Of a stretch of 64,000 nucleotides of DNA, positions 16,275 through 25,858 are shown piece by piece. Source of the DNA: Clostridiales bacterium (GTDB lineage Bacteria > Bacillota > Clostridia > Christensenellales > Aristaeellaceae); NCBI GenBank assembly GCA_015056365.1, contig SVGM01000007.1, positions 1 through 64,000 of the forward strand. Reading direction: 5' to 3'. The notes under the pieces were generated by a model, which was not told where the DNA came from, did no database searches, and worked only from the letters and a program-made list of their open reading frames with translations. The position numbers and the translations under genes are program-made. Position 1 is the stretch's first letter. Each line of letters opens with the position of its first letter.

Positions 16275-17876
16275 TCACCGTGCCTCCTGCAAAACCTCCT
16301 GTACAAATTCCTTCATCATGTACCCTTCCTGAAAATCCACCCATACATGGTACCAGTCGCCTTCCTCCCCAAGGATCTTCACCTGGGTGCCGCTGAAATA
16401 CTTGCCCAGCTTTTCGCCGTTTTTGCTTGGCGTCGCCCGCATGTTCAACCGGTCCCGGGCGTCATCCGAAACAACCACGCCGTAGCGGTCGCTGTCGCCG
16501 GTATATTCCCGGGTGTAGATCAGCTCGGAAGGATACAGATAGCCCCATGCGGCATAGGATTCCTCATCGTAAAATGCCACCACCGCCCACTGGCCTTCCG
16601 TGCGTTCATAATGTAGCGTTGTACCCTTGGGGATGGCTCTCAGCGGTTCATCATAGGGCAGCACACAAGGTCCGTTGTTCTTAAACTGCACGCCGCCATC
16701 CTTGACCCTGACGCCGGCATAGGCAAACAGGCTCTCGCCCGTCTGGGCCACCTCCACCAGCTCGGCCTGCACATACCCCTCGCCGGAACCTTCGTCCTGA
16801 TCCTGCCGCCAGTACACCCGATACCAGCCGTCCTCATAATCCTGAAGCTGAACGGTAGAGCCGCAGGCAAAGCTGCCCTGCTTCCGGCTTTGAGTGCTGG
16901 GCTGCTCGTAAATCGTCACCAGATCCCGGGCGTTTTCCGGGTTCAGGATGCCATAGCGGCTCCGCATCACCAGCTCCGGCTCGCCGTCTGCATTCCCCCC
17001 TGATTGGACGGCGCCTTTGCCTGCCAGCAGGGGCGTGTTGCGCAAAATGGAATTGCGGATATCCGTACCCTGCCACTGCTGCCAGCTGTCCCGTTCATCC
17101 TGGGTGGCGATCACCTCGATATCCTCCGGCAGGTTGATGCGCTCCAGGGACACGCAGTCCGAAAACGCATACATTCCCACATTTTTCAACGTCAGGGGCA
17201 GGTGCGCCGCCTCCAGTCTTCCGCAGCTGCTGAATGCGCCCCGCTGAATGGTATGCAGCCCAAGGGGCAGGCTGATGGTTCTGAGATGGTCATTTTCAAA
17301 GAAGGCATACTGTTCAATGGTATGCACGCCCGGCTTTACGTCGTAATGCAGTGCCTGCTTTCCCGCCGGGTAGCAGATCAGCGTGCCGCCGTCCTTGGAG
17401 TACAGCACCCCGTCCTCGCTCATCAGCCATGGATTGTCCGCAGCCACGATGATCTCCTCCAGCTCATCGCAGTCTCCGAAGCTGAAGGCGCTCACCTCCC
17501 GCAGGGTGGAGGGCAGATAGATGCGCTTGAGGCTGCTGTATTCGAAACAGTAGCCGCCCATATACCATACGCCTTCGGGGATCGTCAGCTCCTCTGTGCC
17601 CAGGCGATATCCCGCGCTGCCGCCGATCATCTGCAGGGAATCCGGCAGCACCAGTTCCCGGACAACGTTCAGATCCAGCATATCCAGCTGGGCCTGTACC
17701 AGCTGCGACTGATCGTCCTCCATCAGCTCTCCCACATAGCCGATCACCTGAACGCCTTCGTCCACGATCATTCTGTCACCATCTACGGCAAAACGCCACT
17801 GCTCATCCGCCAGCGCGCCCGTACCAAGGAATACCGCAGCGCACAGCGCCGCCAGCAGCCTGACCCAACGTTTCAT
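16275..17876 (-). CDS. Secreted BspA-type LRR protein with SH3 domains
   Basis: This 533-residue protein has a signal peptide (residues 1-23, ending GALAD). Residues about 70-270 hold BspA-type leucine-rich repeats of the 'LKRIYLPSTLREVSAFSF' and 'LRTISLPLGLHTIQRGAF' kind. The C-terminal half has three SH3-like segments (about 310-370, 385-445 and 460-530), the last with 'RLNMRATPSKNGEKLGKYF', a bacterial SH3 signature. Such proteins bind cell wall or host surfaces. No sorting signal or membrane anchor follows, so attachment may be through the SH3 domains. It is encoded just before the PstS-like gene. Confidence 0.8.
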   Translation of the reverse strand: MKRWVRLLAALCAAVFLGTGALADEQWRFAVDGDRMIVDEGVQVIGYVGELMEDDQSQLVQAQLDMLDLNVVRELVLPDSLQMIGGSAGYRLGTEELTIPEGVWYMGGYCFEYSSLKRIYLPSTLREVSAFSFGDCDELEEIIVAADNPWLMSEDGVLYSKDGGTLICYPAGKQALHYDVKPGVHTIEQYAFFENDHLRTISLPLGLHTIQRGAFSSCGRLEAAHLPLTLKNVGMYAFSDCVSLERINLPEDIEVIATQDERDSWQQWQGTDIRNSILRNTPLLAGKGAVQSGGNADGEPELVMRSRYGILNPENARDLVTIYEQPSTQSRKQGSFACGSTVQLQDYEDGWYRVYWRQDQDEGSGEGYVQAELVEVAQTGESLFAYAGVRVKDGGVQFKNNGPCVLPYDEPLRAIPKGTTLHYERTEGQWAVVAFYDEESYAAWGYLYPSELIYTREYTGDSDRYGVVVSDDARDRLNMRATPSKNGEKLGKYFSGTQVKILGEEGDWYHVWVDFQEGYMMKEFVQEVLQEAR

Positions 17877-17925
17877 TCCTTCCGCCTCCCGCTATCGTCT
17901 GTACCCATTGAAACGAACCTTCCCT

Positions 17926-17950
17926 AAAAAACCCTGCCGTTTTCTGGCAG
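17926..17950 (-). terminator. Weak hairpin upstream of BspA-like gene
   Basis: On the minus strand, CTGCC/GGCAG arms (17950-17946 and 17938-17934) are followed by GG and six T (17931-17926). The stem is only five base pairs. It could be a back-up terminator for the arabinofuranosidase gene or a leader attenuator for the BspA-like gene. Confidence 0.3.
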
Positions 17951-18034
17951 TTTCCTGTTCTTTTCCAAAAGCACCCCGGCGCGGTCCGCCCATGAGGTTC
18001 TCCTGCCTGCAGCCCTTTCCCCATGCGCGCAAAA

Positions 18035-18074
18035 GCCCCTGCCCTCACTGCAAATTTGCAGCCAGGGCAGGGGC
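18035..18074 (-). terminator. Terminator of the arabinofuranosidase gene
   Basis: An 11-bp GC-rich inverted repeat (18035-18045 with 18064-18074) encloses a second palindrome (CTGCAAATTTGCAG, 18048-18061). On the minus strand it is followed by TTTT, as in an intrinsic terminator, and lies 40 bases past the GH51 stop. Confidence 0.75.
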
Positions 18075-18113
18075 ATATCTCAAATGGCTTCTGCCGTGCG
18101 GCTTGAGCTGTCC

Positions 18114-19725
<1,612 letters not shown>

Positions 19726-19734
19726 TTTGCTCTG

Positions 19735-19763
19735 AGTATACATGGGCAAGACGCGGATTTCAA
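19735..19763 (-). promoter_or_regulatory. abfA promoter
   Basis: TTGAAA (19763-19758), a 17-base spacer and TATACT (19740-19735) on the minus strand match the sigma-A consensus closely. The start would give a leader of about 105 bases before the abfA ATG. Confidence 0.75.
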
Positions 19764-19835
19764 GAGGTATTAGCAAAGGCCGAACCCCTCGCGATATCAT
19801 CCGCCAGCGTGTATCGTTTTTTATTCGTTTTTTCC

Positions 19836-19864
19836 TTGCTGGCCCAAACCAAAAATGGTATGAT
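19836..19864 (+). promoter_or_regulatory. SGNH hydrolase promoter
   Basis: TTGCTG (19836-19841), 17 bases and TATGAT (19859-19864) form a good sigma-A promoter for the plus-strand gene starting at 19976. It is back to back with the abfA promoter, about 70 bases away. Confidence 0.7.
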
Positions 19865-19975
19865 TTTTGTAATTGTTTTTTATCTGCGCACCCCTGACCG
19901 CCGGTGCTTTCCCGCCGTGCGTCCGCCGCATTTTTGCGTATCAAGAAACCCACTTCAGCAAAGGAGACCCTGCAC

Positions 19976-20527
19976 ATGGCCGAATGCAAAACCATCCTCC
20001 TCTTGGGCGATTCCCGCCGTATGGGCTACGAACCCTTCGTGCGCAAGGCGCTGGAAGGCCGCGCCCAAGTCTACGGCCCGCAGGAAAACGGCCGTTGGGC
20101 CGGATATACCCTCAACTCCCTGCGCTTCTGGCTCAATGAATTCCCCACGCCGGACATTGTCCATTGGAACTGCGGCCTGTGGGATCTGGGCGACGATTAC
20201 CATCTGGGCCGTCCCTTTTCCCTGCCCGAGGAATACGAAAGCGCCGTGGAGCGTACCGTGGTCGTTCTTCGCAAGCTGTTTCCCGGCGTAAAGATCATCT
20301 TCGCCACCACCATGCCCGCCATGCACGGCGATACCGCTGGCGTTCAGGCGTACAACGATATCATCCGCAAGATCGCCGAGAAGGAAGGGATCCCCGTGGA
20401 TGATCTTTTTGCCACCATGCACGCGCAGATGACCACCTACGACCAGGGCGATCACCTGCATCTCAACGACGAAGGCAACACCATCGTCGCCGGACAGATC
20501 GCCGGTGTTCTTGAAAAGTATCTCTGA
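19976..20527 (+). CDS. SGNH/GDSL-type hydrolase
   Basis: This 183-residue protein has the SGNH esterase blocks: LLLGDSRRMGY near residue 8 (nucleophile Ser in GDS), 'HWNCGLWDLGDD' near 63 (block III Asn), and 'GDHLHLNDEGN' near 160 (the D-x-x-H catalytic pair). The length is normal for single-domain carbohydrate esterases. It has no signal peptide. Placed divergently from an arabinofuranosidase, it may remove acetyl or feruloyl groups from imported plant oligosaccharides, but this is inference. The ATG at 19976 follows AAAGGAGA; an upstream in-frame ATG at 19904 lacks a site. Confidence 0.8.
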   Translation: MAECKTILLLGDSRRMGYEPFVRKALEGRAQVYGPQENGRWAGYTLNSLRFWLNEFPTPDIVHWNCGLWDLGDDYHLGRPFSLPEEYESAVERTVVVLRKLFPGVKIIFATTMPAMHGDTAGVQAYNDIIRKIAEKEGIPVDDLFATMHAQMTTYDQGDHLHLNDEGNTIVAGQIAGVLEKYL

Positions 20528-20551
20528 TCCCTGTCGATATACGCATAACAG

Positions 20552-20585
20552 AAAACGCCAGACTGCGTTTGCAGTCTGGCGTTTT
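20552..20585. terminator. Bidirectional terminator
   Basis: A perfect 15-bp stem (20552-20566 with 20571-20585, AAAACGCCAG arms) and a four-base loop lie between the converging SGNH hydrolase and methyltransferase genes. The A/T ends give T-runs on both strands, so it can stop transcription from both sides. Confidence 0.9.
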
Positions 20586-20651
20586 AAATCGCTGAAAAAC
20601 TCGCACCCTTTGCCTGCACGCCTGCGATTCGGCGAATGGACCTTTGCTGCT

Positions 20652-21359
20652 TTACCTGATCTTGACATAAATTCCCACAAAGCAAGTGTACGGCTTGATC
20701 ATGGTTTCGAAGTACCGTTTATCGCCCAAGGCATATTCGTGGTTCGTAGCAAACCATTCGCTCCAGGCATTGTCGAAACATTCCATCTCCCACGTTTCGA
20801 CTTTTTCCAGGCTGCCGTGGCTGCCAATGATCTCTTTCCAAAGCTTCGGGCTTTTGAACATATACGATTCATCGCCGAGCCACGCGGATAAAAGCTCATC
20901 CGAACGACCTTCAAACGTATCTTTGATACCGGGAACACCAATCAAAACCTCAGCCTTGTTGTTGAGAAATGGCAAAATCTTATTCTCGAAAAAACCGGGT
21001 TCACCGGCAAAATAATGATACGAATCCACGCTGACCAAAGCCTGAAACTGTTTTTTGTCAAAGCTCAAATCGTTTGCGTCCTCACAGCTGGGGGTTACCT
21101 GCTGGCCAACGCCCCAGTCTTTGAAGCGCCTGGCGTTCTCTTCTGCGCCGATCCAAAGGTCGTTGGCACATACTTTGGCTCCTGTTTCTTTTGCAATGAC
21201 CAGGCTCGTCAGACCGGTTCCGCATCCCAAATCGAGAACCTGATCCTCTGCTGCAAGCTGCAGGGGGTATTTCCTGAATAGTTCTTCCAAGATTCTTACG
21301 CTGTTGGGACCCATCAATGTTTCAGCCGAGATATACCTCGCATAGTCACTAAAATGCAT
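20652..21359 (-). CDS. SAM-dependent methyltransferase (class I)
   Basis: This 235-residue protein has motif I VLDLGCGTGLTSLVIA near residues 41-56, motif II with the acidic 'VCANDLW', and a post-motif region 'FQALVSVDSYHYFAGEPGFF' that fits small-molecule methyltransferases. The start with 'MHFSDYARYISAETLMGPN' is found in a clostridial/bacillar subfamily of unknown substrate. It has its own promoter (21399-21427) and converges on the SGNH hydrolase gene with a shared terminator. The DNA is somewhat more AT-rich than its neighbours, hinting at transfer. Confidence 0.75.
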   Translation of the reverse strand: MHFSDYARYISAETLMGPNSVRILEELFRKYPLQLAAEDQVLDLGCGTGLTSLVIAKETGAKVCANDLWIGAEENARRFKDWGVGQQVTPSCEDANDLSFDKKQFQALVSVDSYHYFAGEPGFFENKILPFLNNKAEVLIGVPGIKDTFEGRSDELLSAWLGDESYMFKSPKLWKEIIGSHGSLEKVETWEMECFDNAWSEWFATNHEYALGDKRYFETMIKPYTCFVGIYVKIR

Positions 21360-21398
21360 ACTGTCACTCCCGTAAATCCAGGTTGATCACCTTAAGCA

Positions 21399-21427
21399 AT
21401 CGTAACACGGAAAAAACAAGAAAACAA
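21399..21427 (-). promoter_or_regulatory. Methyltransferase promoter
   Basis: TTGTTT (21427-21422), 17 bases and TACGAT (21404-21399) on the minus strand give a fair sigma-A promoter about 40 bases before the methyltransferase start. Confidence 0.5.
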
Positions 21428-21474
21428 GCTGCCACAGCGACGGGTTTTTTCATCTCCAAAGAACCCCTTATCCC

Positions 21475-21503
21475 TTGCCGCCCCGCATGGAATTTGATAT
21501 GAT
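21475..21503 (+). promoter_or_regulatory. GH20 gene promoter
   Basis: TTGCCG (21475-21480), 17 bases and TATGAT (21498-21503) lie about 100 bases before the GH20 start. The -10 and spacing are the same as in the SGNH hydrolase promoter. Confidence 0.65.
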
Positions 21504-21602
21504 GAACTCAGAAATATTTGGTTCTCCGCCCCACCCAAAACGAAAAATACCGCCATCCCATTTTCCCTGCCCCACGGCAGCCCAAAGAAACGGAGGATCC
21601 GT

Positions 21603-23435
21603 ATGACCATGAACTTTGATCAAAAGCAAACTGCATTGGTACGCGATTGTGTGCAGGACGTGACCGGGATCACCCTGCCCTGGGAGGTGACCGCCGTCAA
21701 AACGGACGAAGGCCTGCACGTCGCCTTCGACCAGCAGAGCGCACAGATCGCCGCCGACAGCGTGAACAGCCTTGCCCGCGGCTTTTTCCTGCTGTCCCGC
21801 GCCGTCCGGGAGGGCCGCCAGGCAGGTGAAATCCGCCAAACGCGCCACTTCCCCTCCTGCGGCGCCATGGTGGACGCCTCCCGCAATGCGGTGATGAAAG
21901 TGGACGCCGTCAAAGGCTACATCCGTCGGCTGGCCTGTCTGGGCATGAATCTGCTGATGCTCTACACGGAGGACACCTTCGAAGTGCCGGAGTATCCTGC
22001 CTTTGGCTACCTTCGCGGCGCCTATTCCATGGCCGAGTTGCGGGAGATCGACGACTACGCCGCCTCTCTGGGTGTGGAGCTGGTACCCTGCATTCAGACC
22101 CTGGCGCATCTGGCGCAGTTTCTGCAGTGGGATGCGGCCGCCCATCTGGGGGATACCCAGGACATCCTGATGATCGACGAACCGGAAACATACGCGTTTA
22201 TTGAGGCGGAGATCCGGGCCATCAGCAGCTGCGTGCGCAGCCGCCGCATCCACATCGGCATGGACGAGGCCTTCGGCGTGGGTCTTGGCAGATACTACGC
22301 AAAGCATGGCCCACAGGACCGCTACGAGCTGCTCAGCCGCCACCTTAGCCAGGTGATCGCCATCTGTGACAAATATGCCCTCAAGCCCATCATGTGGAGT
22401 GATATGTTCTTCACCCTGGGCTCCAAAACAGGTCAATACTTCGACAAGGAAGCCGTGATCCCCCGGCATGTGATCGACAGCCTGCCGGACGTGGCGCTGT
22501 GCTACTGGGACTACTACCACATGGACGCAGACGTTTACGAATACATGCTCACCCGTCACGAACAGATGGGCAAGGAAACGGTGTTTGCCGGCGGCGTATG
22601 GACGTGGAGCGGCTTCCTGCCGCAGGTCAAGCATACCGAAGCCACCATGTCCGTGGCGCTGAAGGTATGTGCCCGGCATCAGGTGGATACGGTATTCGCC
22701 ACCATGTGGGGCGACGACGGTGCAGAGACCAACGTCATGCTGGCCGCTTCCCTGCTGCCGCTTTTCTCCGAGGCCTGCTGGCAGGGCGACTCCTGCGATC
22801 CCTCCGAAGCCGTGCTGGCCGGTGAATGCCTCACCGGGATCCCACGCCCGGTTCTGGACGCGTGGGGCGACTTCTACCCCAACGCGGACGACAGCCGCCC
22901 CGGCAAGCTCCTGATCTGGTGTGACCCCCTCTTCCCCATGATCCCCTTCCATCCGGACGACAGCATGGACAAGCTGCTCGCCCGCTCCCGTGCAGCCATC
23001 CAAACGATGCAGCCCTATCAGCACCTGCTGGAATGCCGCTATGCCTCGCTGCTCTTCCAGGTGTGCATCCATAAGGGCGAGATGATCCATGAGCTCCGCG
23101 ACCGCTACCTGGCCGGAGACAGGGACTGGCTCACCGCCCTTGCTGAGGAGCGCATCCCTGCCCTTCGCAGCCTCTATCAGCAGCTGGAGCAGACCCATCG
23201 TGAACTCTGGGAGCGCGACAATAAACGCTTTGGCTGGGAGGTGCTCTGCCTGCGCTACGGCGGCGCCGTGGGTCGGCTTTCGGATGTCCAGTGCCAGCTC
23301 CGCCGCTATCTGGCAGGCGAGCTGGACTGCATCGAGGAGCTGGAAGCCGAACCCATGGGCTTCTTCAAAGCCAGCAATCCCGCCATTTACGGCAAGCTGG
23401 CCACCCCCGCCCGGGATTACTGGCAGCTGTTCTGA
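21603..23435 (+). CDS. Beta-N-acetylhexosaminidase (GH20, GcnA-like)
   Basis: This 610-residue enzyme should remove terminal GlcNAc/GalNAc from oligosaccharides by substrate-assisted catalysis. The GH20 barrel shows 'RHFPSCGAMVDASRNAVMKV', 'LACLGMNLLMLYTEDTFEVP' and the catalytic Asp-Glu pair in 'RIHIGMDEAFGVG' (residues 221-222), then 'KPIMWSDMFF' and 'VFAGGVWTWSGF'. The C-terminal third is helical, as in streptococcal GcnA-type intracellular enzymes. No signal peptide is present, so the substrate is probably imported glycan pieces. The start follows CGGAGG. It ends before a repeat element that includes its terminator. Confidence 0.88.
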   Translation: MTMNFDQKQTALVRDCVQDVTGITLPWEVTAVKTDEGLHVAFDQQSAQIAADSVNSLARGFFLLSRAVREGRQAGEIRQTRHFPSCGAMVDASRNAVMKVDAVKGYIRRLACLGMNLLMLYTEDTFEVPEYPAFGYLRGAYSMAELREIDDYAASLGVELVPCIQTLAHLAQFLQWDAAAHLGDTQDILMIDEPETYAFIEAEIRAISSCVRSRRIHIGMDEAFGVGLGRYYAKHGPQDRYELLSRHLSQVIAICDKYALKPIMWSDMFFTLGSKTGQYFDKEAVIPRHVIDSLPDVALCYWDYYHMDADVYEYMLTRHEQMGKETVFAGGVWTWSGFLPQVKHTEATMSVALKVCARHQVDTVFATMWGDDGAETNVMLAASLLPLFSEACWQGDSCDPSEAVLAGECLTGIPRPVLDAWGDFYPNADDSRPGKLLIWCDPLFPMIPFHPDDSMDKLLARSRAAIQTMQPYQHLLECRYASLLFQVCIHKGEMIHELRDRYLAGDRDWLTALAEERIPALRSLYQQLEQTHRELWERDNKRFGWEVLCLRYGGAVGRLSDVQCQLRRYLAGELDCIEELEAEPMGFFKASNPAIYGKLATPARDYWQLF

Positions 23436-23450
23436 TCAGCGCCTTAGGTA

Positions 23451-23652
23451 TGCAGGGCGCCGCCCTGCACCCGCCAGGGGCATCGCCCCTGGACCCGTTA
23501 CTGTGCAGCTACGCTGCACAGGGGGATCGCTATTCCATAACAGTCGCAAAAAGAGACGAGTGTGTTTTTACTCGTCTCTTTTTGTTATTGCCCCCTGTGC
23601 CCATACAATGGGCACAGACCGGGGTCTAGGGGATCACCCCCTGCCGGGGCCC
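23451..23652. repeat. Composite palindromic repeat, copy A
   Basis: This intergenic element holds a row of palindromes with three-base loops: 23451-23469 (TGCAGGGC arms), 23474-23492 (CCAGGGGC arms), 23501-23521 (CTGTGCAGC arms), a 14-bp terminator hairpin at 23548-23583 (AAAAAGAGACGAGT arms), and 23595-23617 (CTGTGCCCAT arms). The same modules in reverse order form the copies at 37580-37982. It sits between the converging GH20 and aldo-keto reductase genes and probably terminates both. Confidence 0.85.
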
Positions 23653-23675
23653 CAAAGTCTCCGTTCCTCTATATG

Positions 23676-24857
23676 TCAGCCCTTGGCTGCCAGACGGCGC
23701 GCCGCTTCCTCGCGTTCCTTGCAGATATCGACCCACTTGGGAATGGTGGTCAGCATCTCAGAGAGAGCCTTCAGCGCGTCAGGGATAGCGATCTGCTGGG
23801 GACAAATACCCGCACAGGCGCCGCAGCCGATGCAGGCGTCCGGCTTCTTGTCCTGTGGCAGAAACTCGATCCACATGGCCGCGTTGGTGGAGGGCGAAAA
23901 CCGGAGCTCATTGTAGGTCGCCAGCATCCGGGGGATGTCCAGCCCCATGGGACATTCGGGGGTACAGTAGCGGCAGGCGGTGCAGGGGATGGAATCCTTC
24001 ATATCCTCGGCAATGGCGAACAGGGCGCCTGCCTCAGTGTCGCTGAGGGGCCTGCGCTCCGCAAAGGTGCGCAGGTTGTCCTCCATCTGGCTCAGATTGG
24101 ACATGCCGGAGAGGATCATGGTCACGCCGGGGATCTCCTGCAGGAAGCGGAAGGCCCACGCAGGCGCGCCCTCCTCCGGGCGCAACGCCTTGAGGGACGC
24201 CTCCTGCTGCGCGTTCAGCTGACACAGGCGGCCGCCGCGCACCGGCTCCATCACCCAGATGGGGATGTTGCGCTCCTGAAGCAGCTCCACCTTGGCCTTG
24301 GCGTCCTGCAGCGTCCAGTCAAGATAGTTCAGCTGGATCTGGCAAAACTCCATATCCTCGCCGGCCACGTCCAGGAAGGCCCGCAGATTGTCCAGGCCGC
24401 CATGGCTGGAAAAGCCCAGATGCCGGATGCGTCCCAGGCGCTTTTGCTCCTTGAAGTAGTCCAGAATGCCCCACTTGGGATCCAGATACACGTCCATGGA
24501 GTTTTCGTACACATTGTGCAGCAGGTAAAAATCAAAATAGTCCACGCCGCACTTGCGAAGCTGCTCCTCAAAGATGGCGGCAGGATCGTAGCTTTCGCTG
24601 ATCTGATGCCCCGGGTACTTGGTGGCCAGGTACCAGCTGTCCCGGGGATACTCCTTCAAAACGCTCCCCATCACGATTTCAGACATACCGCCGTGATAGG
24701 GCCAGGCGGTGTCGAAATAGTTCACACCGGCCTCCATGGCGATGCGCACCATCTGTGCCACCTGCTCCTGGTCAATGGCGCCGTCCGCCATGGGCAGGCG
24801 CATTGCGCCAAAGCCCAGCTGAGAAAGCTTCTTTCCCTGAAAGTCCTTGTAAATCAT
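23676..24857 (-). CDS. Aldo-keto reductase with 4Fe-4S domain
   Basis: This 393-residue protein has an aldo/keto reductase barrel with the catalytic Asp and Tyr in 'FDTAWPYHGG', Lys in 'YLATKYPG' and His in 'FYLLHNV', then a C-terminal ferredoxin-like part with two cysteine groups: CTACRYCTPECP and CIGCGACAGICP. Such fused reductases are common in anaerobes and may pass electrons between NAD(P)H and iron-sulfur carriers. It starts 11 bases after the flavin reductase stop, so the two are one transcript. The substrate is unknown. Confidence 0.88.
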   Translation of the reverse strand: MIYKDFQGKKLSQLGFGAMRLPMADGAIDQEQVAQMVRIAMEAGVNYFDTAWPYHGGMSEIVMGSVLKEYPRDSWYLATKYPGHQISESYDPAAIFEEQLRKCGVDYFDFYLLHNVYENSMDVYLDPKWGILDYFKEQKRLGRIRHLGFSSHGGLDNLRAFLDVAGEDMEFCQIQLNYLDWTLQDAKAKVELLQERNIPIWVMEPVRGGRLCQLNAQQEASLKALRPEEGAPAWAFRFLQEIPGVTMILSGMSNLSQMEDNLRTFAERRPLSDTEAGALFAIAEDMKDSIPCTACRYCTPECPMGLDIPRMLATYNELRFSPSTNAAMWIEFLPQDKKPDACIGCGACAGICPQQIAIPDALKALSEMLTTIPKWVDICKEREEAARRLAAKG

Positions 24858-24868
24858 CGTATCATCCT

Positions 24869-25426
24869 TTACTTGATCTTCGCGCCGTCGGCGAAGGCGT
24901 CGCCCACCTTTTCGCCAAGGGTCAGGTAGGTATGGTTCATGCCGTCAAAGGTGATGGGCCGAAGCTTGACCGGATCGATCTTTCCGTCGGTGAGCACCGC
25001 TTCCTCGGCGCATACGTTCACCACCCGGCCGATCATGCAGCAGCTCTCCGGGTCATAGCTGATCAGCTCACATTCCACCGCCATGGGCAGCTCGTCAATC
25101 AGCGGCGCGTCCACAAACTCGCTCTTGCTGGTATGAAAGCCGCAGCGGGCCACCTTATCCGGGGTCTCGTTGCCGGAGACGATGCCCAGATAGTCGCACT
25201 CCGCCACATAGTCCGCCGTCGCCATGCTGACGGTAAACGCCTTGCGGGCCAGCACGTTTTTGGTGGTGCAGTGATCCGCGCTGATGCACATGGTGATCTG
25301 GTCTTCCTCGCTGATGCCGCCCCATGCTGCGTTCATGGCGTTGGGGGTGCCGTCCACGTTGTAGGTGGCGATGATGAACACAGGCTGAGGATACAAAATG
25401 GGTTTGGCGCCGAAGTTCTTGCGCAT
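24869..25426 (-). CDS. Flavin reductase family protein (FMN split barrel)
   Basis: This 185-residue protein matches the flavin reductase-like FMN-binding family: 'PQPVFIIATYNVDGTPNAMN' at the N-terminus, then 'ITMCISADHCTTKNVLA', 'FTVSMATADYVAECDYLG' and 'CCMIGRVVNVCAEE'. The ATG at 25426 follows AGAAGGAGGAA; an in-frame extension to 25570 lacks a site. It is co-transcribed with the Fe-S aldo-keto reductase, suggesting a shared redox task, perhaps flavin-mediated reduction of small electrophiles. Confidence 0.82.
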   Translation of the reverse strand: MRKNFGAKPILYPQPVFIIATYNVDGTPNAMNAAWGGISEEDQITMCISADHCTTKNVLARKAFTVSMATADYVAECDYLGIVSGNETPDKVARCGFHTSKSEFVDAPLIDELPMAVECELISYDPESCCMIGRVVNVCAEEAVLTDGKIDPVKLRPITFDGMNHTYLTLGEKVGDAFADGAKIK

Positions 25427-25543
25427 GGCAGATTCCTCCTTCTCATCGGTGGGCAGTTCCTTCTGTCGCCGGAACGCCGGCGGAAACGGGTACGGTTCAA
25501 TATTGGCCCCAGGTTCTCCCGGGGGGGGACGATTGCTGTCCTC

Positions 25544-25552
25544 ATCATACCA
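25544..25552 (-). promoter_or_regulatory. Flavin reductase operon promoter
   Basis: An extended -10 (TGG then TATGAT, 25552-25544) lies on the minus strand about 120 bases before the flavin reductase start. The -35 is weak. It is close to the divergent ABC leader promoter. Confidence 0.5.
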
Positions 25553-25605
25553 CAGAATCGCACCGGACAAAAGAACCAGAGGAAAATGTTCTTCCCCTCC
25601 CCTGC

Positions 25606-25634
25606 TTGACAGACCCTCCGTCCCGTGCTATGGT
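25606..25634 (+). promoter_or_regulatory. ABC operon leader promoter
   Basis: TTGACA (25606-25611), 17 bases and TATGGT (25629-25634) form a near-consensus sigma-A promoter ahead of the leader peptide. Confidence 0.8.
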
Positions 25635-25666
25635 ATCCTTACTCAATCCGAAGGGAGGGTGAACCC

Positions 25667-25771
25667 GTGACCAATCTGCGCCGCTTGACGCACCTGATGG
25701 GCCGCTTCTATGGCGATATTTTTGCGCAGTACGGGAGAACTCTGCCCTTTTTTGGACTGCGCGGCGAATAA
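25667..25771 (+). CDS. Leader peptide of ABC transporter operon (34 aa)
   Basis: A GTG at 25667, seven bases after GGGAGGGTGA, opens a 34-codon frame ending at TAA 25769-25771. It lies about 30 bases after a near-consensus promoter and about 30 bases before an intrinsic terminator. The peptide is basic and aromatic (NLRRLTHLMGRFYGDIF, then GRTLPFFGLRGE). It is too short for a stable protein and is best read as a regulatory leader: stalling on it could favour read-through into the transporter genes, as in antibiotic-responsive leaders of resistance genes. That mechanism is inference. Confidence 0.6.
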   Translation: MTNLRRLTHLMGRFYGDIFAQYGRTLPFFGLRGE

Positions 25772-25802
25772 CCAGGCGATCCGTTCATCGCTCTGGCTGA
25801 TG

Positions 25803-25836
25803 ATCAGCGCTCCCAACAAAGGGGCGCTGATTTTTT
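25803..25836 (+). terminator. Leader terminator / attenuator
   Basis: ATCAGCGC (25803-25810) pairs with GCGCTGAT (25824-25831), extended by CCC/GGG pairs inside, and is followed by a run of six T (25831-25836). It sits between the leader peptide and the first permease gene. An overlapping GCTG-CAGC pairing just upstream could compete with the 5' arm. Confidence 0.75.
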
Positions 25837-25858
25837 ATGTTTTCGGAGGTTTGAACAA

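Noticed and set aside
23451-23652. Insertion-sequence remnant
   Set aside because: The palindromes have no transposase fragment or target-site duplication; they fit a REP-like composite better.
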